From: Anniella stebbinsi
Lineage: Eukaryota > Chordata > Lepidosauria > Squamata > Anniellidae
Direction of reading: 5' to 3'
Length of the DNA: 64,000 bases
Assembly (NCBI GenBank): GCA_029215795.1
Contig: JARDYH010000007.1
Location: 19,999,763-20,063,762, forward strand
The notes under the pieces were generated by a model. It was not told the DNA's origin. It made no database searches and worked only from the letters and a program-made list of their open reading frames with translations. Position numbers and translations under genes: made by a program. The first letter of the stretch is position 1. Each line of letters starts with the position of its first letter. This document shows positions 46,097-55,647 of the stretch, piece after piece.

Positions 46097-46666
46097 TGTT
46101 GTGTTTCCCAACACCCCTCACTTCATTGGGAGACAATAAAGAGGTCTGTTATGTAATCCACAAAGCTTTATTCAGACAATAAACATCTCTTCTCATCTGA
46201 AGGGATTCTAATTTTCATGGAAATTTTCTCTAGGCAAGATTATGCAAACTAAGCGAGACAATTGTCCTTTCAAGAAAAAGGGAAAGTCCTTTTCCAGTAT
46301 GCTATAACTTCAAGTAGGCTGGTGCTGAAGAAGCCTGTGGTGAGAAGCTAGCCAGGCTGACCTACTCTCCCCTTCCTTTTGCTCCACCCACTTTAGTCTC
46401 CAATGGCTTCTTGGATCAGCTAGGCTTTCAGTGCCTCCCCCTCGAAAGAACATTGATTCCCAGCTTGTGGGTTTTTTGCACTCTCAAAGATAAGGGCTGG
46501 TGAAAGTTCATTCCCAGCTGGTGAAGAGCCCATGAGAGACACCTCTCCCACTCCCCATACAGGTTGGTAAGTTTCTGGTGCCTTCTCTTCTGCATCAGAA
46601 TCTGACTCTGATTGATCGCCTGAAGATCCTTCCCCCAGCCCAAGGAGAACAGGCTTAGTCACAACA
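46097..46666 (-). mobile_element. solo LTR with perfect 7-bp terminal inverted repeats
   Basis: The 570-bp block begins TGTTGTG (46097-46103) and ends CACAACA (46660-46666). The minus strand has AATAAA (complement TTTATT at 46167-46172) about 70 bp before its 3' end. These fit an LTR in minus orientation. It is unrelated in sequence to copies A and B. No primer-binding site or coding region adjoins it. A clean target duplication was not found. The minus frame 46420-46671 (SESDSDAEEKAPE) lies inside U3 and is probably incidental. Confidence 0.7.
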
Positions 46667-46871
46667 CCCAAGTTGATGGAGAGGGCCTTACTGTCTCACT
46701 TTTCTCTCTGCTTTATCCAGATGGAATGTTACAGCTCGAAACAGTTCTGAGAGGGATGAAGCAAGTGCTGAGCATGCATGAAAGGATTGGTTGACTTTGT
46801 CCCATATCAACTTCTTCCTGGTAGGCAAGGGGATTTGAGAGAGGTTCTCACTTAGCAGGTCACTCAAAGCT
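46667..46871. other. unassigned spacer
   Basis: Nothing recognised. Confidence 0.5.
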
Positions 46872-47400
46872 CAGAGTATTTATTTATTACATTTATATAC
46901 CGCCCAATAGCCGAAGCTCTCTGGGCAGTTCACAGAAATTTAAACCATCAACAAAACAGTATAAAAACACAATATAAAAATAAATATAAAAACACAACCA
47001 GGGTAAAACCACACAGCAATACAGATTTAAAACAGTGAAGTTAAAAGATTATGAGAATAGACTGTGAAAATATTCTGAAAATAAGGTCTTCACCTGGCAT
47101 CGAAAGGAATACCATGTAAGTGCCAGGTGAACCTCTCTAGGGAGCTCATTCCACAGCCAGGGTGCCACAGTAGACAAGGCCCCCCTCCTACCTGCCTCAC
47201 TTCCTTTGGCTGGGGGTCATAGAGAAGGACCCCTGAAGATGTATTTATATTTATTGTTTTTCCCTGCCTTGAACTGGATGAAGAGGTGGGTTAGAAATAA
47301 AATAAATAAATAAAAATAAATAAAAAACTTTGGGTCCAGGCAGGTACATATGGGAAGAGGTGTTCCTTCAGGTAAACTGGCCCCAAACCAGAGTATTGCC
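46872..47400 (-). mobile_element. L2-type LINE, C-terminus and 3' UTR, interrupted
   Basis: Plus strand begins with tail and ccgcccaatagccgaagctc, then the UTR and the coding end (acctctctagggagctcatt ccacag, reverse of LWNELPREV). It matches 8488-8930 in reverse. At about 47245-47325 an unrelated LINE tail in plus orientation (tgccttgaactggatgaaga plus AAATA repeats) interrupts it, and L2 text resumes at 47337-47395 (tacatatgggaagaggtgtt). Confidence 0.82.
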
Positions 47401-47444
47401 TTCCTTTCATTCCCAGGCTTCAGTTGGTACCACTCAGACTAACT
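47401..47444. other. spacer
   Basis: Possibly the upstream end of the L2 fragment. Confidence 0.3.
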
Positions 47445-47580
47445 GGGGCCAGATCTATACCTGGTGTCAGATCATTATTGACTAACAAGCAGAATATAAC
47501 ACTATGAAGCAGTATATGTGCCCCTACAGTTATCAGTGCACTGCAGAACTGCTATAGAGCAGTAATATAGATCTAGCCCA
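47445..47580. mobile_element. palindromic MITE, 'gatctacac' family
   Basis: Left ggggccagatctatacctgg and right agcagtaatatagatctagc, centre gcccctacagttatcagtgc. Diverged copy of the 14647 family. Confidence 0.65.
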
Positions 47581-47604
47581 GATCAAAGAAGATTAAGAGC
47601 AAAT

Positions 47605-47676
47605 TATCAGCAGATGCACACTGACAGATTATTAGCAAATGCACATCACCATTGCCAGAATATTAGCAAATGCACA
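47605..47676. repeat. diverged tandem motif, three copies
   Basis: tatcagcagatgcaca (47605), tattagcaaatgcaca (47630) and tattagcaaatgcaca (47661) at spacings of 25 and 31 bp. Confidence 0.8.
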
Positions 47677-48236
47677 TTATCATTGGGCTCTGCTGGATTG
47701 CTGGGACCATGGTAGCTGCCATGGATACCAATCGCTGATGCCTGCCCCATCAGCAATGCTCAATTCCAAAATTTGATGGGACAACACAATGCATCTCTTT
47801 CCCCTTCTGCACCTTTCCTTGTTCCCTAATTAGTATTCCTCTATGTTCCTATAGGGATACAAACTCTGCTCCATGTTCTGATTGTTTATATTAGGGTTTT
47901 TTTTATAGCAGCCCATAGGGATGAGAATGAAATTATGTATTGTATGAACATTATAGACAGGATCACAGATTACCACCTCAGCCCATTGCCTGTATTCCAT
48001 GCCCCAAACCATCTAGCGAAAACGCTGTTGCTATCTCATCATAAATGAGAGGAAATGATAAAGTGAGTGAATTCAACTGTGTCCTTTCTTATATCAGGCA
48101 TTGGTTGCTGAAGGCAGCAAAACATCAATTTGACTTCAGGTCTAACAGAAATGATGGCATATTCTCCTGCTTTAGTGTCCCCAGGGCTGCCCAGCTACAG
48201 CCCCTAGAACTCCTTCCTTAAGAACGGGCAGAGAGA
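47677..48236. other. unassigned non-coding DNA
   Basis: Nothing recognised. Confidence 0.5.
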
Positions 48237-48238
48237 AA

Positions 48239-48288
<50 letters not shown>
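48237..48288. repeat. (AG)n microsatellite
   Basis: About 24 AG units with one early interruption. Confidence 0.95.
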
Positions 48289-48289
<1 letters not shown>

Positions 48290-48392
48290 CCTAGTTCTCA
48301 CATAAGTGGTAAACATGGTTCTAGGATGTACCACTACAGATGACAGGGCCTGAATGACTGAATGCTCCTCCTTGCAAAAAAAAAGAAAAGTA

Positions 48393-48585
48393 TATTATTA
48401 CTATTATTATTATTATTTTATTTATTTATTTATTTTTTATCCTGCCTTTTTCCCAATACTGGGACCCAAGGCAGCTAAAAACTTAAAACTTGTACAGTTA
48501 AAACAAATAGCGATATACAAAAATTTAAAAATATAATTAAACATAGTACAATTTTAAAATATTTAAAACATTTAAAGAACCCTTT
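48393..48585 (-). mobile_element. L2-type LINE 3' tail, (ATT)n subfamily
   Basis: (ATT)n and ATTT repeats, then cctgcctttttcccaatact and taaaacaaatagcgatatac, as at 24797 and 53886. Confidence 0.85.
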
Positions 48586-49024
48586 TCCATGTACAGAACT
48601 AGTTACATTCTAACTTTACCTTCCTAGAAACATGATATTTTGTTATGTGCAAATACTTGTATGAGTATTTCACCAGCTTTAATCAAAGTAAATTATTGTT
48701 GTGAGAGACAATGAATAATTTCCCATGGTTTATATTCTGGTCTGGAGTACACAAATCAAAGTTATGGTTATATACATGTGTTCACTGCAAACAAATAATT
48801 GATTCCACGAACAATGATAACAGATACTCTTGACTGATCTAGCACTTTGGGGCAAGAAAGATTCGCCTTCCAAGTTGACCAAATTAGCTTTAAATTAAAA
48901 CACAGTTAAAAAGTTGAGAAACATCAACAGTTTGTAAACATCGAAGTAGCAACTCTAGCAAATAGTGAGAAAAGGTTGTTCTGGCATGGCTCCTAATAAT
49001 CAATGCACACTTTTCTAGATGCTC
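48586..49024. other. unassigned AT-rich DNA
   Basis: Complex sequence without repeat signature; candidate single copy. Confidence 0.4.
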
Positions 49025-49700
49025 ACAAACTGGCTATTCAATCATAAATTCTAGAATTTTGCCCAGAGTTTGCATCAGTCCTACCAGGCTGCGCTTTCCC
49101 AGATCTGTCTCCCCCCACCTTTTGAACATAGGATAATATTTTCCCATCTCCAGTCTTTCAGCATCTTGTTCATCCACCAACATTTCTCAAAGATTACAGA
49201 AGTGGCTCTGAAATAATGTCTGTAAGTTCCTTCAGCAACCTGGGATGTAATTCATCTGGACCTGTAGATTTGAACTTGTTCAAAGTATCTAGGTGTTCCA
49301 CCCTGGAGACTTGAACCCATATAAGTATCTAAGTACTCTAACTATCTCCTTACCTATTACAGGTTGGCAGTTGTTCCTTAGATCATTTGTTCTGCTTTCC
49401 CCAGGTTGAACGCAATCGCCACTGTTGGAGAAAACTGAGGTAAAATGGGAGTTTGAAGTTCCACCTTTTCTCCATGCTCTTTTACCCCCTCACCACCTTC
49501 TCCAATCAGCAAATCTACCCCATTTTGCTCCAAACAAAGAAGCTCTTTTGGTTGTTTTTAGTATCCCCAATAATCCTGTTTCATATGATGGCTTATTGTT
49601 CATCCTGGGCAAAGGAGCCTCTCAGTGCGTGCGGTAGCCACTGTTTCCAAAAACTGTCTCAAGATTATTCTTCTAACCTATTCTTCACTCTTTTAAGAAG
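49025..49700 (-). mobile_element. CR1 LINE, reverse transcriptase N-terminal part
   Basis: The minus strand translates as NKFKSTGPDELHP, RLLKELTDIISEPLL around 49170-49290 and then a diverged GKILSYVQKVGGDRSGKAQP region. This is the start of the CR1 RT domain (K.TGPDELHPR.LKELA). Upstream (49425-49700) a diverged linker is likely. Stops and frameshifts show it is dead, and the catalytic palm is not included. Confidence 0.75.
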
Positions 49701-50348
49701 CTGGGGGTGGGGGGGAGGCATTGAGTCCCTTATTAAGAACCTATAAACCATGGTTCAGTGACATTCTCCATAGGTGTATTCTCATATGATCTGTACCTGT
49801 CTTCTCTACAAATAGAAGAACCTGTATGTCTCCTATACAACTCTGTTGCCCATGAACTATTAAGGAGATGCCAGGTTTACTTAGGAATCCAACATCCACT
49901 AGGGTGGAAAAGGATTTCTGCCCTTGAGGTGTGAGTCTAAATATCAAAATGTCAGGAAGCAATGATGAGGAAACTTCATTCTGACCTCTGAGCTGGCTTT
50001 TGTAGAATATAGCTACTTAAAAAAGGGAGGGAAAAGTCACTTAGATTTTTTAAAAAAAATTGTACCAGGCAGAAGATTATTTGAAAGGCTTTCTGTGGAT
50101 ATCAGTTGACAACAAATTGAGAAGAAGAAGAAGAGAGCAGGGGATCTAAGAGTTGATTGTGGCCCAAAGGGAAGCAGTGGCTGAGGCCTGGGGTGTAGAG
50201 GAATCAGGCAAGGAAGGGTGCTTGGAAGAATGGGAGGTCTGTGCATTGGCCTTGGAAAAATAAAAAAACCCAAAAAACCAAAAGGAGGAGAGCATCCAAT
50301 TCAGGGCAAAAAAAAAAAAAAAAGAGAGAGAGAGAGAAGCAGGTTCTT
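49701..50348. other. unassigned non-coding DNA
   Basis: The minus frame 49741-49962 (GFLSKPGISLIVHGQQSCIG) is not recognised but could be further CR1 linker. A-rich and AG-rich runs lie at 50309-50336. Confidence 0.4.
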
Positions 50349-50390
50349 AGAATGCTAAGATACTTTATTTCCAAAGTATCTTAGCATTCT
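50349..50390. repeat. 18-bp perfect hairpin, 6-nt spacer
   Basis: Arms agaatgctaagatacttt (50349-50366) and aaagtatcttagcattct (50373-50390), spacer atttcc. Confidence 0.95.
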
Positions 50391-50841
50391 TGGAAAAATA
50401 CCCAGCATTGTCTAATCAGCTGGTCAGATTGTCTGTCTGTCTGTCTTTCTGTTCTAGAATGAATACATTCTTTCTGAGAATGTATAAACTGGTTTTCCAT
50501 AAGAGGCAGTTTATAGCATGGTTTTTTTTTTAAAAAAGTCTGACAATAATAAAACAACACTAACGTCAGCAGGAATTAATTTTATTTATTTTACAAAATT
50601 CAACAAAATCGCAATGGAAATGGTATCATAGTTAAAATAAAAATCAGGTCGGTATATATAACCCCCACACACTACATCAGGATTGAAATATTACATCTGA
50701 GACATTTATTTAACAATGGTATCATCATCACAACCATCAGCGTTACTTATTTAGACACTATCATACCCACAAAGAAGGTCTTTCAGCCTTAGCAGACTTT
50801 TTAAAAAGCAGAACCTCTAACGGACCCAGTACTGGAATCTT
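50391..50841. other. unassigned non-coding DNA
   Basis: A CTGT run at 50432-50446; 50575-50660 is AT-rich and tail-like. Nothing else recognised. Confidence 0.45.
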
Positions 50842-50972
50842 AGGCAGGATCTACACTACTGCTTTATAATGGTTTATAATAGTATTGAAACCTGTCGGGG
50901 CCCAGGACACATTCCACATACCGTTTTCAAACCTCTTTCGAAGTGTTAAATCCTGCTTGGATATCTGGCCTT
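50842..50972. mobile_element. palindromic MITE, 'gatctacac' family
   Basis: Left aggcaggatctacactactg, centre cggggcccaggacacattcc, right ttaaatcctgcttggatatc. Confidence 0.7.
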
Positions 50973-51034
50973 AATCTCCCTAGCTAAATTGGTACCCACT
51001 TGCAACAATTTCATGTTCAGTGACAATCACTATT

Positions 51035-51172
51035 CAGTGTAATTTTAACTTTTTTTATGCTTTATGCTTTTAGATTTTGTATATCGGTATTTTAATTGTT
51101 CAATGTTTTTAATTTTTGTAAACCGCCCAGACAGCTTCGGCTATGGGGCGGTATATAAATGGAATAAAATAA

Positions 51173-51207
<35 letters not shown>

Positions 51208-51208
51208 A
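51035..51208 (+). mobile_element. L2-type LINE 3' tail
   Basis: T-rich UTR, then aaaccgcccagacagcttcg, gctatggggcggtatata and an AATA repeat of about ten units. It sits directly against the Penelope-like fragment. Confidence 0.88.
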
Positions 51209-51211
51209 TCC

Positions 51212-52200
51212 AAGGTACAGTACTGGGGACATGTATGGCCCCATCATGTGCCAATTTATTTATGGGACAACTGGAAGAAACTGTCGGCAGAACGTCTTCA
51301 GCAATGTGGATACCCTTGTCACAGTAGTGTCTACAATATCAATCAAGCCTCAGTCATATCCAGGGAAAACCTCCTTTATGAAGCAAAGGCTAATTCTTTG
51401 AAAGGAAATTGCATTCCATTTGTTGTGGCCTACTACCCTGCTGACCCTAACTTCCGCCAGATTATGAAAGATAGTTACCCTATTGTGCTTGTTTAATGGT
51501 AGTCATTAATTCTCCGCCATTCATCATGTTCAGAAAACTACCCAATTTACATAAATTACCATTTAAAGCAGCACTTAAACAAGATATTTGCAACCCGGGA
51601 TCACATCAATGGAAACCAGCCCTTGCATTACCCAAAGTTATCTTCAGCAAATCACTTCTTTTAATACCATAGTTACTAACAACGCTTATTTTATTAGACA
51701 ATCGGTAACATGCACTTCCACCAATGTAATTATTGTAATTGAATATAAACAATAATAATATTTTTAAAAAGAACACCATTTGTGGGGGGGGGGGAAATAC
51801 TACAAGAGACGCAAGGACAAGTTTTCATAACCGCAAATCTGCAATTCTTACTCTGAAAAAAAGCTACAGCAGCATATTGCAAGTCATTTTAACTCGCCTG
51901 CACACTATCTCTCAGATTTACAATTGCTTCCAATTGAACAAGCAAAGGATACTGATGTGCTGGATGGAAAGGAACACTTCTGGATCTACAGACTCAGAAC
52001 TCTTGGTCCGAATGGCCTTAACCTGGAGGATAATTCATAAGCATTATACCACTTACAATTCTGTGTCCCCCCCCCACACACACACACTTCTCCTTAGGAA
52101 TTTCCTCTGCCAGCATTCCAGACTACCACTCTTGGTATCCATTTAACATCACAGCCATTGATGAGGGCAGAAGCCGAAACATTTACCACTAAATATATTT
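51212..52200 (+). mobile_element. Penelope-like element, C-terminal part with GIY-YIG remnant
   Basis: The frame 51248-51496 contains SRENLLYEAKANSLKGNCIP followed by FVVAYYPADPNFRQIMKDSY, matching the linker of Penelope-like elements between reverse transcriptase and endonuclease. After a diverged gap, TTRDARTSFHNRKSAI (about 51798-51845) fits the GIY-YIG region, and in another frame 51873-52040 reads HIASHFNSPAHYLSDLQLLP, IEQAKDTDVLDGKEHFWIYR and LRTLGPNGLNLEDNS before a stop, the usual end of the family. Three frames are needed, so it is a pseudogene. The reverse transcriptase itself is absent. A hammerhead-like motif follows at 52158. Confidence 0.85.
52158..52180 (+). ncRNA. hammerhead-ribozyme-like core remnant
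   Basis: ttgatga (52158-52164), a possible stem II ggc-agaa-gcc (52166-52175), then gaaac (52176-52180). The hammerhead core is CUGAUGA-stem II-GAAA; here the first C is U and stem I and III partners are not convincingly found (attta/taaat at 52181-52194 could pair). Penelope-like elements are known to carry hammerhead motifs, which makes position and motif agree. Probably inactive. Confidence 0.35.
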
Positions 52201-52238
52201 AGAAATTGCTCAGTTGTTATTCTTCCTATCTTTCATTT

Positions 52239-52245
52239 ATATGGG

Positions 52246-52278
<33 letters not shown>

Positions 52279-52298
52279 AGAGAGAGAGAGAGAGAGAA
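52239..52298. repeat. (GA)n microsatellite with GGGA interruptions
   Basis: Long AG runs split by gggagagggaggg. Confidence 0.95.
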
Positions 52299-53134
52299 CA
52301 GGGTAAGGAAAGGAGGGAGCTAATTGGAAGTGTTTCTTGTGTCTGATTATTTGTATTTTATTTTTCCTGACTTGTCATTGTAATGTGCTGGATTCTGCCT
52401 TGGGAAAAGGTTTGAAATCATTTTAGAAAATGAACAGGGAGATTGGGCAACAGTGTACGTGGGCGGCTGGTTTCTTAGATGGGATTATTCTAAAATGTTG
52501 TCATCTCTTACAAAGCGATGTCTTGAGCATCACTTAGCTGTTAATACAGCTGCTGACACAATTGTTTCTTGACATCGCCCTGTTCTAATGGCATTTTGCC
52601 ATCTGTTAACAGAAATGACATTATTTACAACAGGAGATGAGAAAAATGGAGTATGTAATTCTGTTGTATTACAAAACTTCTGCCTATTGCGCTGTGCCAT
52701 TCATATTCCATACAGTGTCCACTGAAACCTTTCTAGTTATCTTGTCTGACTGTTGTTATGCTGTGTTTTCTTTCCTCCTCCTCCTCCTCCTCCTCCTCCT
52801 CCTTTAATATGATGTTCTGTTGTTCAGAGTGCAGGAATGCCTGCATTTGTCCTTAATTTAAATGTTCCTCACCTGTTCATTAACAGCAATATCCCCTTCA
52901 TTATCCAATCTTACAATGTCGTCCTATGCACAGGTGTGGAAAATTTTTTAAAAGACCAAACTGTCAATGAAATCTGCTTTTGTTTGGTTTTCCATCACAT
53001 CTCCTGCCACTCATCAGTGACAGTGAAAAAATATAGCACCATCTACCAGAACTCAAGTTCTGAATTGAGAAACATAGGGTAGTATCCAACATTAGCCCTA
53101 ATTAGAATAAACCCATTGAAATGAATAAGGCTTT
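52299..53134. other. unassigned, candidate regulatory DNA
   Basis: 52490-52720 is complex sequence with no repeat signature. (CCT)n lies at 52775-52803. Frame 52837-53082 has no known motif. 53080-53130 looks like a MITE remnant (agtatccaacattagcccta). Confidence 0.45.
52775..52803. repeat. (CCT)n microsatellite
   Basis: About nine CCT units. Confidence 0.95.
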
Positions 53135-53312
53135 GTTATTTATTTATTCATCCATTCCATTTCAATACCACCCCATAGTCGAAGTTCTCTGGGCAGTTTA
53201 CAACAATTCATAAAAATACAAAATTCAAAGTAATAAAAATAGTCTAAAATGTTTAACGTTTAAAAATTAAAACAATGTAAACAATGTAAATAGGCAATGT
53301 TTTCCCCCTAAT
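53135..53312 (-). mobile_element. L2-type LINE 3' tail
   Basis: ttatttatttattc, then accaccccatagtcgaagtt and ctctgggcagtttacaac: the reverse of the aactgcccagagagcttcgg tail. Coding part missing. Confidence 0.82.
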
Positions 53313-53338
53313 AGCCCTGTTCTAAAACAGTAGACTAT

Positions 53339-53572
53339 GGCCTCATCAACACCACACAAGATATTGCACTATGAAAGTGGTATGAAAGCAGTATATAAAA
53401 GGCAGGAGCCACACTACTGCTTTATGGCAGTATTGAAGTGCACTGACAACTTTTGGGGCCCATTGACAATTACCATATACAGCTTTCATACCCCTATATC
53501 CTGCTTGGTGTGGCTCCTGCCTTTTATATACCACTTTCATTGTGCAATATCCTGCTTGGTGTAGATGAGGCC
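53339..53572. mobile_element. nested palindromic MITE, 'gatctacac' family
   Basis: The outer arms ggcctcatcaacaccacaca and aagcaggatattgcac pair with the right end ggtgtagatgaggcc and its inner blocks. An inner palindrome, ggcaggagccacactactgc to ctgcttggtgtggctcctgc, occupies about 53402-53521 with the family centre ttttggggcccattgaca. Either the element is a two-tier palindrome or one copy inserted centrally in another. Confidence 0.72.
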
Positions 53573-53885
53573 TGCAGTTAGTTAGTCATGACTAACTTAA
53601 ATCCCATTCATTTCAATGGATCTATCCTAAGTAGGGCTAACCGCAAATGTGGCAAGTGTCATCCATTATCACAAATGTAGCAAGAATTTCCAAGGATATC
53701 TCCAAGACATTTTGCTGTCTTAACCAGAGAACCAAATCCCACCACCACACCATATCCCTATGCTAGGGGGGCAGGACTTAGCCAAAAACTATGCTGTAAC
53801 ATTTAGACATCAATTTCTACCTTCATCTATTCTCCCACCCCACAATTTATACTGCTGGATGCATCCTGCTTTTTTTTTTTTAAAA
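53573..53885. other. unassigned spacer
   Basis: 53575-53650 contains cccattcatttcaatgga, a 'gcaatcc' MITE-like phrase. Otherwise nothing. Confidence 0.4.
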
Positions 53886-53888
53886 AAA

Positions 53889-53931
<43 letters not shown>

Positions 53932-54920
53932 TTATATCCTGCCCTTTTCCCAATAATGGGACTCAAGGCGGCTTACAAATTAAAACATGTACAGTTAAAA
54001 TAGTGATATACAAAAATTAAAACTATAGTTAAACATAGTACAATTTTAAAATATTTAAAACATTTTAAAACATTTTAAATGCACATAATTAAAAAAATCC
54101 AAACTATAAACAGTACATCCACAAAGGTCTGAACTACACCCCAAAGGCCTGCTGAAACAGAAAAAAATTAGCTTGCCTCCGAAAGCACACCACGGAGGGA
54201 GCCAGTCTAACTTCCCTGGGAAGGGAGTTCCAGAGCCCCGGGACTGCCACTGAGAAGGCCCTCTCCCTCGTTCCCACCAGGTGTGCCTGGGATGATGGTG
54301 GGATGGATAGAAGGGCCTCCCCTGAAGACCTCATAAGGGAGAATACAGTCTTTCAGTTATCCTGGACCTGAGCTGTACAGGTCTTTGTAGGTCATAACCA
54401 GCACTTTGAATTGTGCCCGGAAACAGACTGAAAGCCAGTGGAGCTGTTTTAACAGGGGAGTTGTATGCTCCCTGTAGCCAGCCCCGGTCAACAATCTGTC
54501 CGCAGCTCTTTGAACCAGCTGAAGTTTCCGAACACTCTTCAAAGGCATCCCCATGTAGAGCACATTACAGTAATCCAAATGGGATGTAACTAAGGTGTGT
54601 GTCACCATGGCCAGGTCTGACATCTCAAGGAATGGGCGCAGCTGGCACACAAGCTTTAACTGTGCAAATGCACTCCTGGCCACCACTGAGACCTGGGCAT
54701 CCAGACTCAGGGCAGAATCCAGGAGTACACCCAAGCTGCGAACCTGTGTCTTCAGGGGGAGTGTAACCCCATACCACACAAGCTGAATCCCTTTTCCCTG
54801 ATCAGCCTTTCAACTGACCAGGAGCACCTCTGTCTTGTCTGGATTAAGCTTCAATTTGTTTGCCCTCATCCAGTCCACTACTGCTGACAGACACCGGTTT
54901 AGGACCAAAGCAGCTTTCAT
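53886..54920 (-). mobile_element. L2-type LINE, longest copy: ORF2 C-terminal third and 3' UTR
   Basis: The 140-codon minus frame 54357-54779 reads VRSLGVLLDSALSLDAQVSV, VARSAFAQLKLVCQLRPFLE, LVTSHLDYCNVLYMGMPLKS and LQLVQRAADRLLTGAGY, the L2 region after the RT palm. The frame 54134-54334 adds RERAFSVAVPGLWNSLPREV. Minus-strand text above 54780 (to about 54920) continues the same protein in other frames. UTR and (ATT)n tail (53886-53930) follow. 5' truncated and frameshifted; the reference copy for the (ATT)n subfamily here. Confidence 0.95.
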
Positions 54921-55304
54921 TTAGGTCAAGGTCAAGCCAGTCTTAAAATAGTACAAACTGTACATGTGTAGGCTTTGTAGGCATGGTCAGGAGCTCATTG
55001 GATATTGTTGGCCTATTTTAAAACAACACATGCATGTTACATGTCAAGATGCCTTTCATGTCACATCTAGTTTGGCTCTCAGAGTGTGTCTGTGGAGGGC
55101 TTCTGAGAGGGAATGTTCATTTATCCAATCCCCTCTTCCTGATAAAGCAAAATGGGATGCCATCTTGCCCTTTGCCTCTGGCAGCAAAACGTCTTGGGCT
55201 GGCCCTGCTGAGCTGAACTAGCACGTAGCAGAACAAGATGGCAGCAGCAGAAACACAGCATTAGGTGCTGCCCTAAGCTAAGGTTCAATGTTGACAAAAG
55301 TGAA
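54921..55304. other. unassigned non-coding DNA
   Basis: Overlapping frames 54964-55221 and 55121-55333 are antisense to each other and not recognised. Confidence 0.45.
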
Positions 55305-55487
55305 ACATAACAAGCTACCTCACACTGAGTCAAACCATTGGTATATCTAGCCCAGTATTGTCTAGCCTGGTACTATTCAACACTGACTGGCAGGAGCTCT
55401 CCAGGGTTCCAGGCAGGTGCTAGAGATTGAACCTGAGACCTTCTGAATGCAAAGCATGAGTTCTACCTCTGAACTACAGCCCTTTCG
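55305..55487 (-). mobile_element. tRNA-derived SINE with CR1-like 3' tail
   Basis: The minus strand reads from a box A-like GTAGTTCAGAGGTAGAACTC and box B-like GGTTCAATCTC through AGAGCTCCTGCCAGTCAGTG to a CR1-like end (AGCTAGATATACCAATGGTT). tRNA-like head plus CR1-like tail implies mobilisation by CR1. Nearly full length, diverged. Confidence 0.82.
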
Positions 55488-55611
55488 AACTGGAAAACCA
55501 AGAGTGGAAGAATATCTAGTGCAGATGCACATTAGGCACACAATGTCTTCGCTGACAAACAACCACACCCACACCCACAACGTGTAGTGATGGCTGCACT
55601 TCTCAGCCTGG

Positions 55612-55613
<2 letters not shown>
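55488..55613. other. spacer
   Basis: A short CCACAC run near 55562-55582. Confidence 0.5.

Positions 55614-55643
<30 letters not shown>
55614..55643. repeat. (TA)n microsatellite
   Basis: About fourteen TA units. Confidence 0.95.

Positions 55644-55647
<4 letters not shown>

Noticed and set aside
46420..46671. 83-codon acidic frame (SESDSDAEEK...) as a host exon
   Set aside because: It lies wholly within the block bounded by TGTTGTG/CACAACA with an LTR-type polyadenylation signal and has no visible splice context; an LTR explanation is simpler.
47605..47676. repeat-spacer pattern resembling a CRISPR array
   Set aside because: Only three diverged 16-bp motifs with unequal spacing in vertebrate DNA.
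54964..55333. opposing 85- and 70-codon frames
   Set aside because: Mutually antisense, no motif, no conservation evidence.
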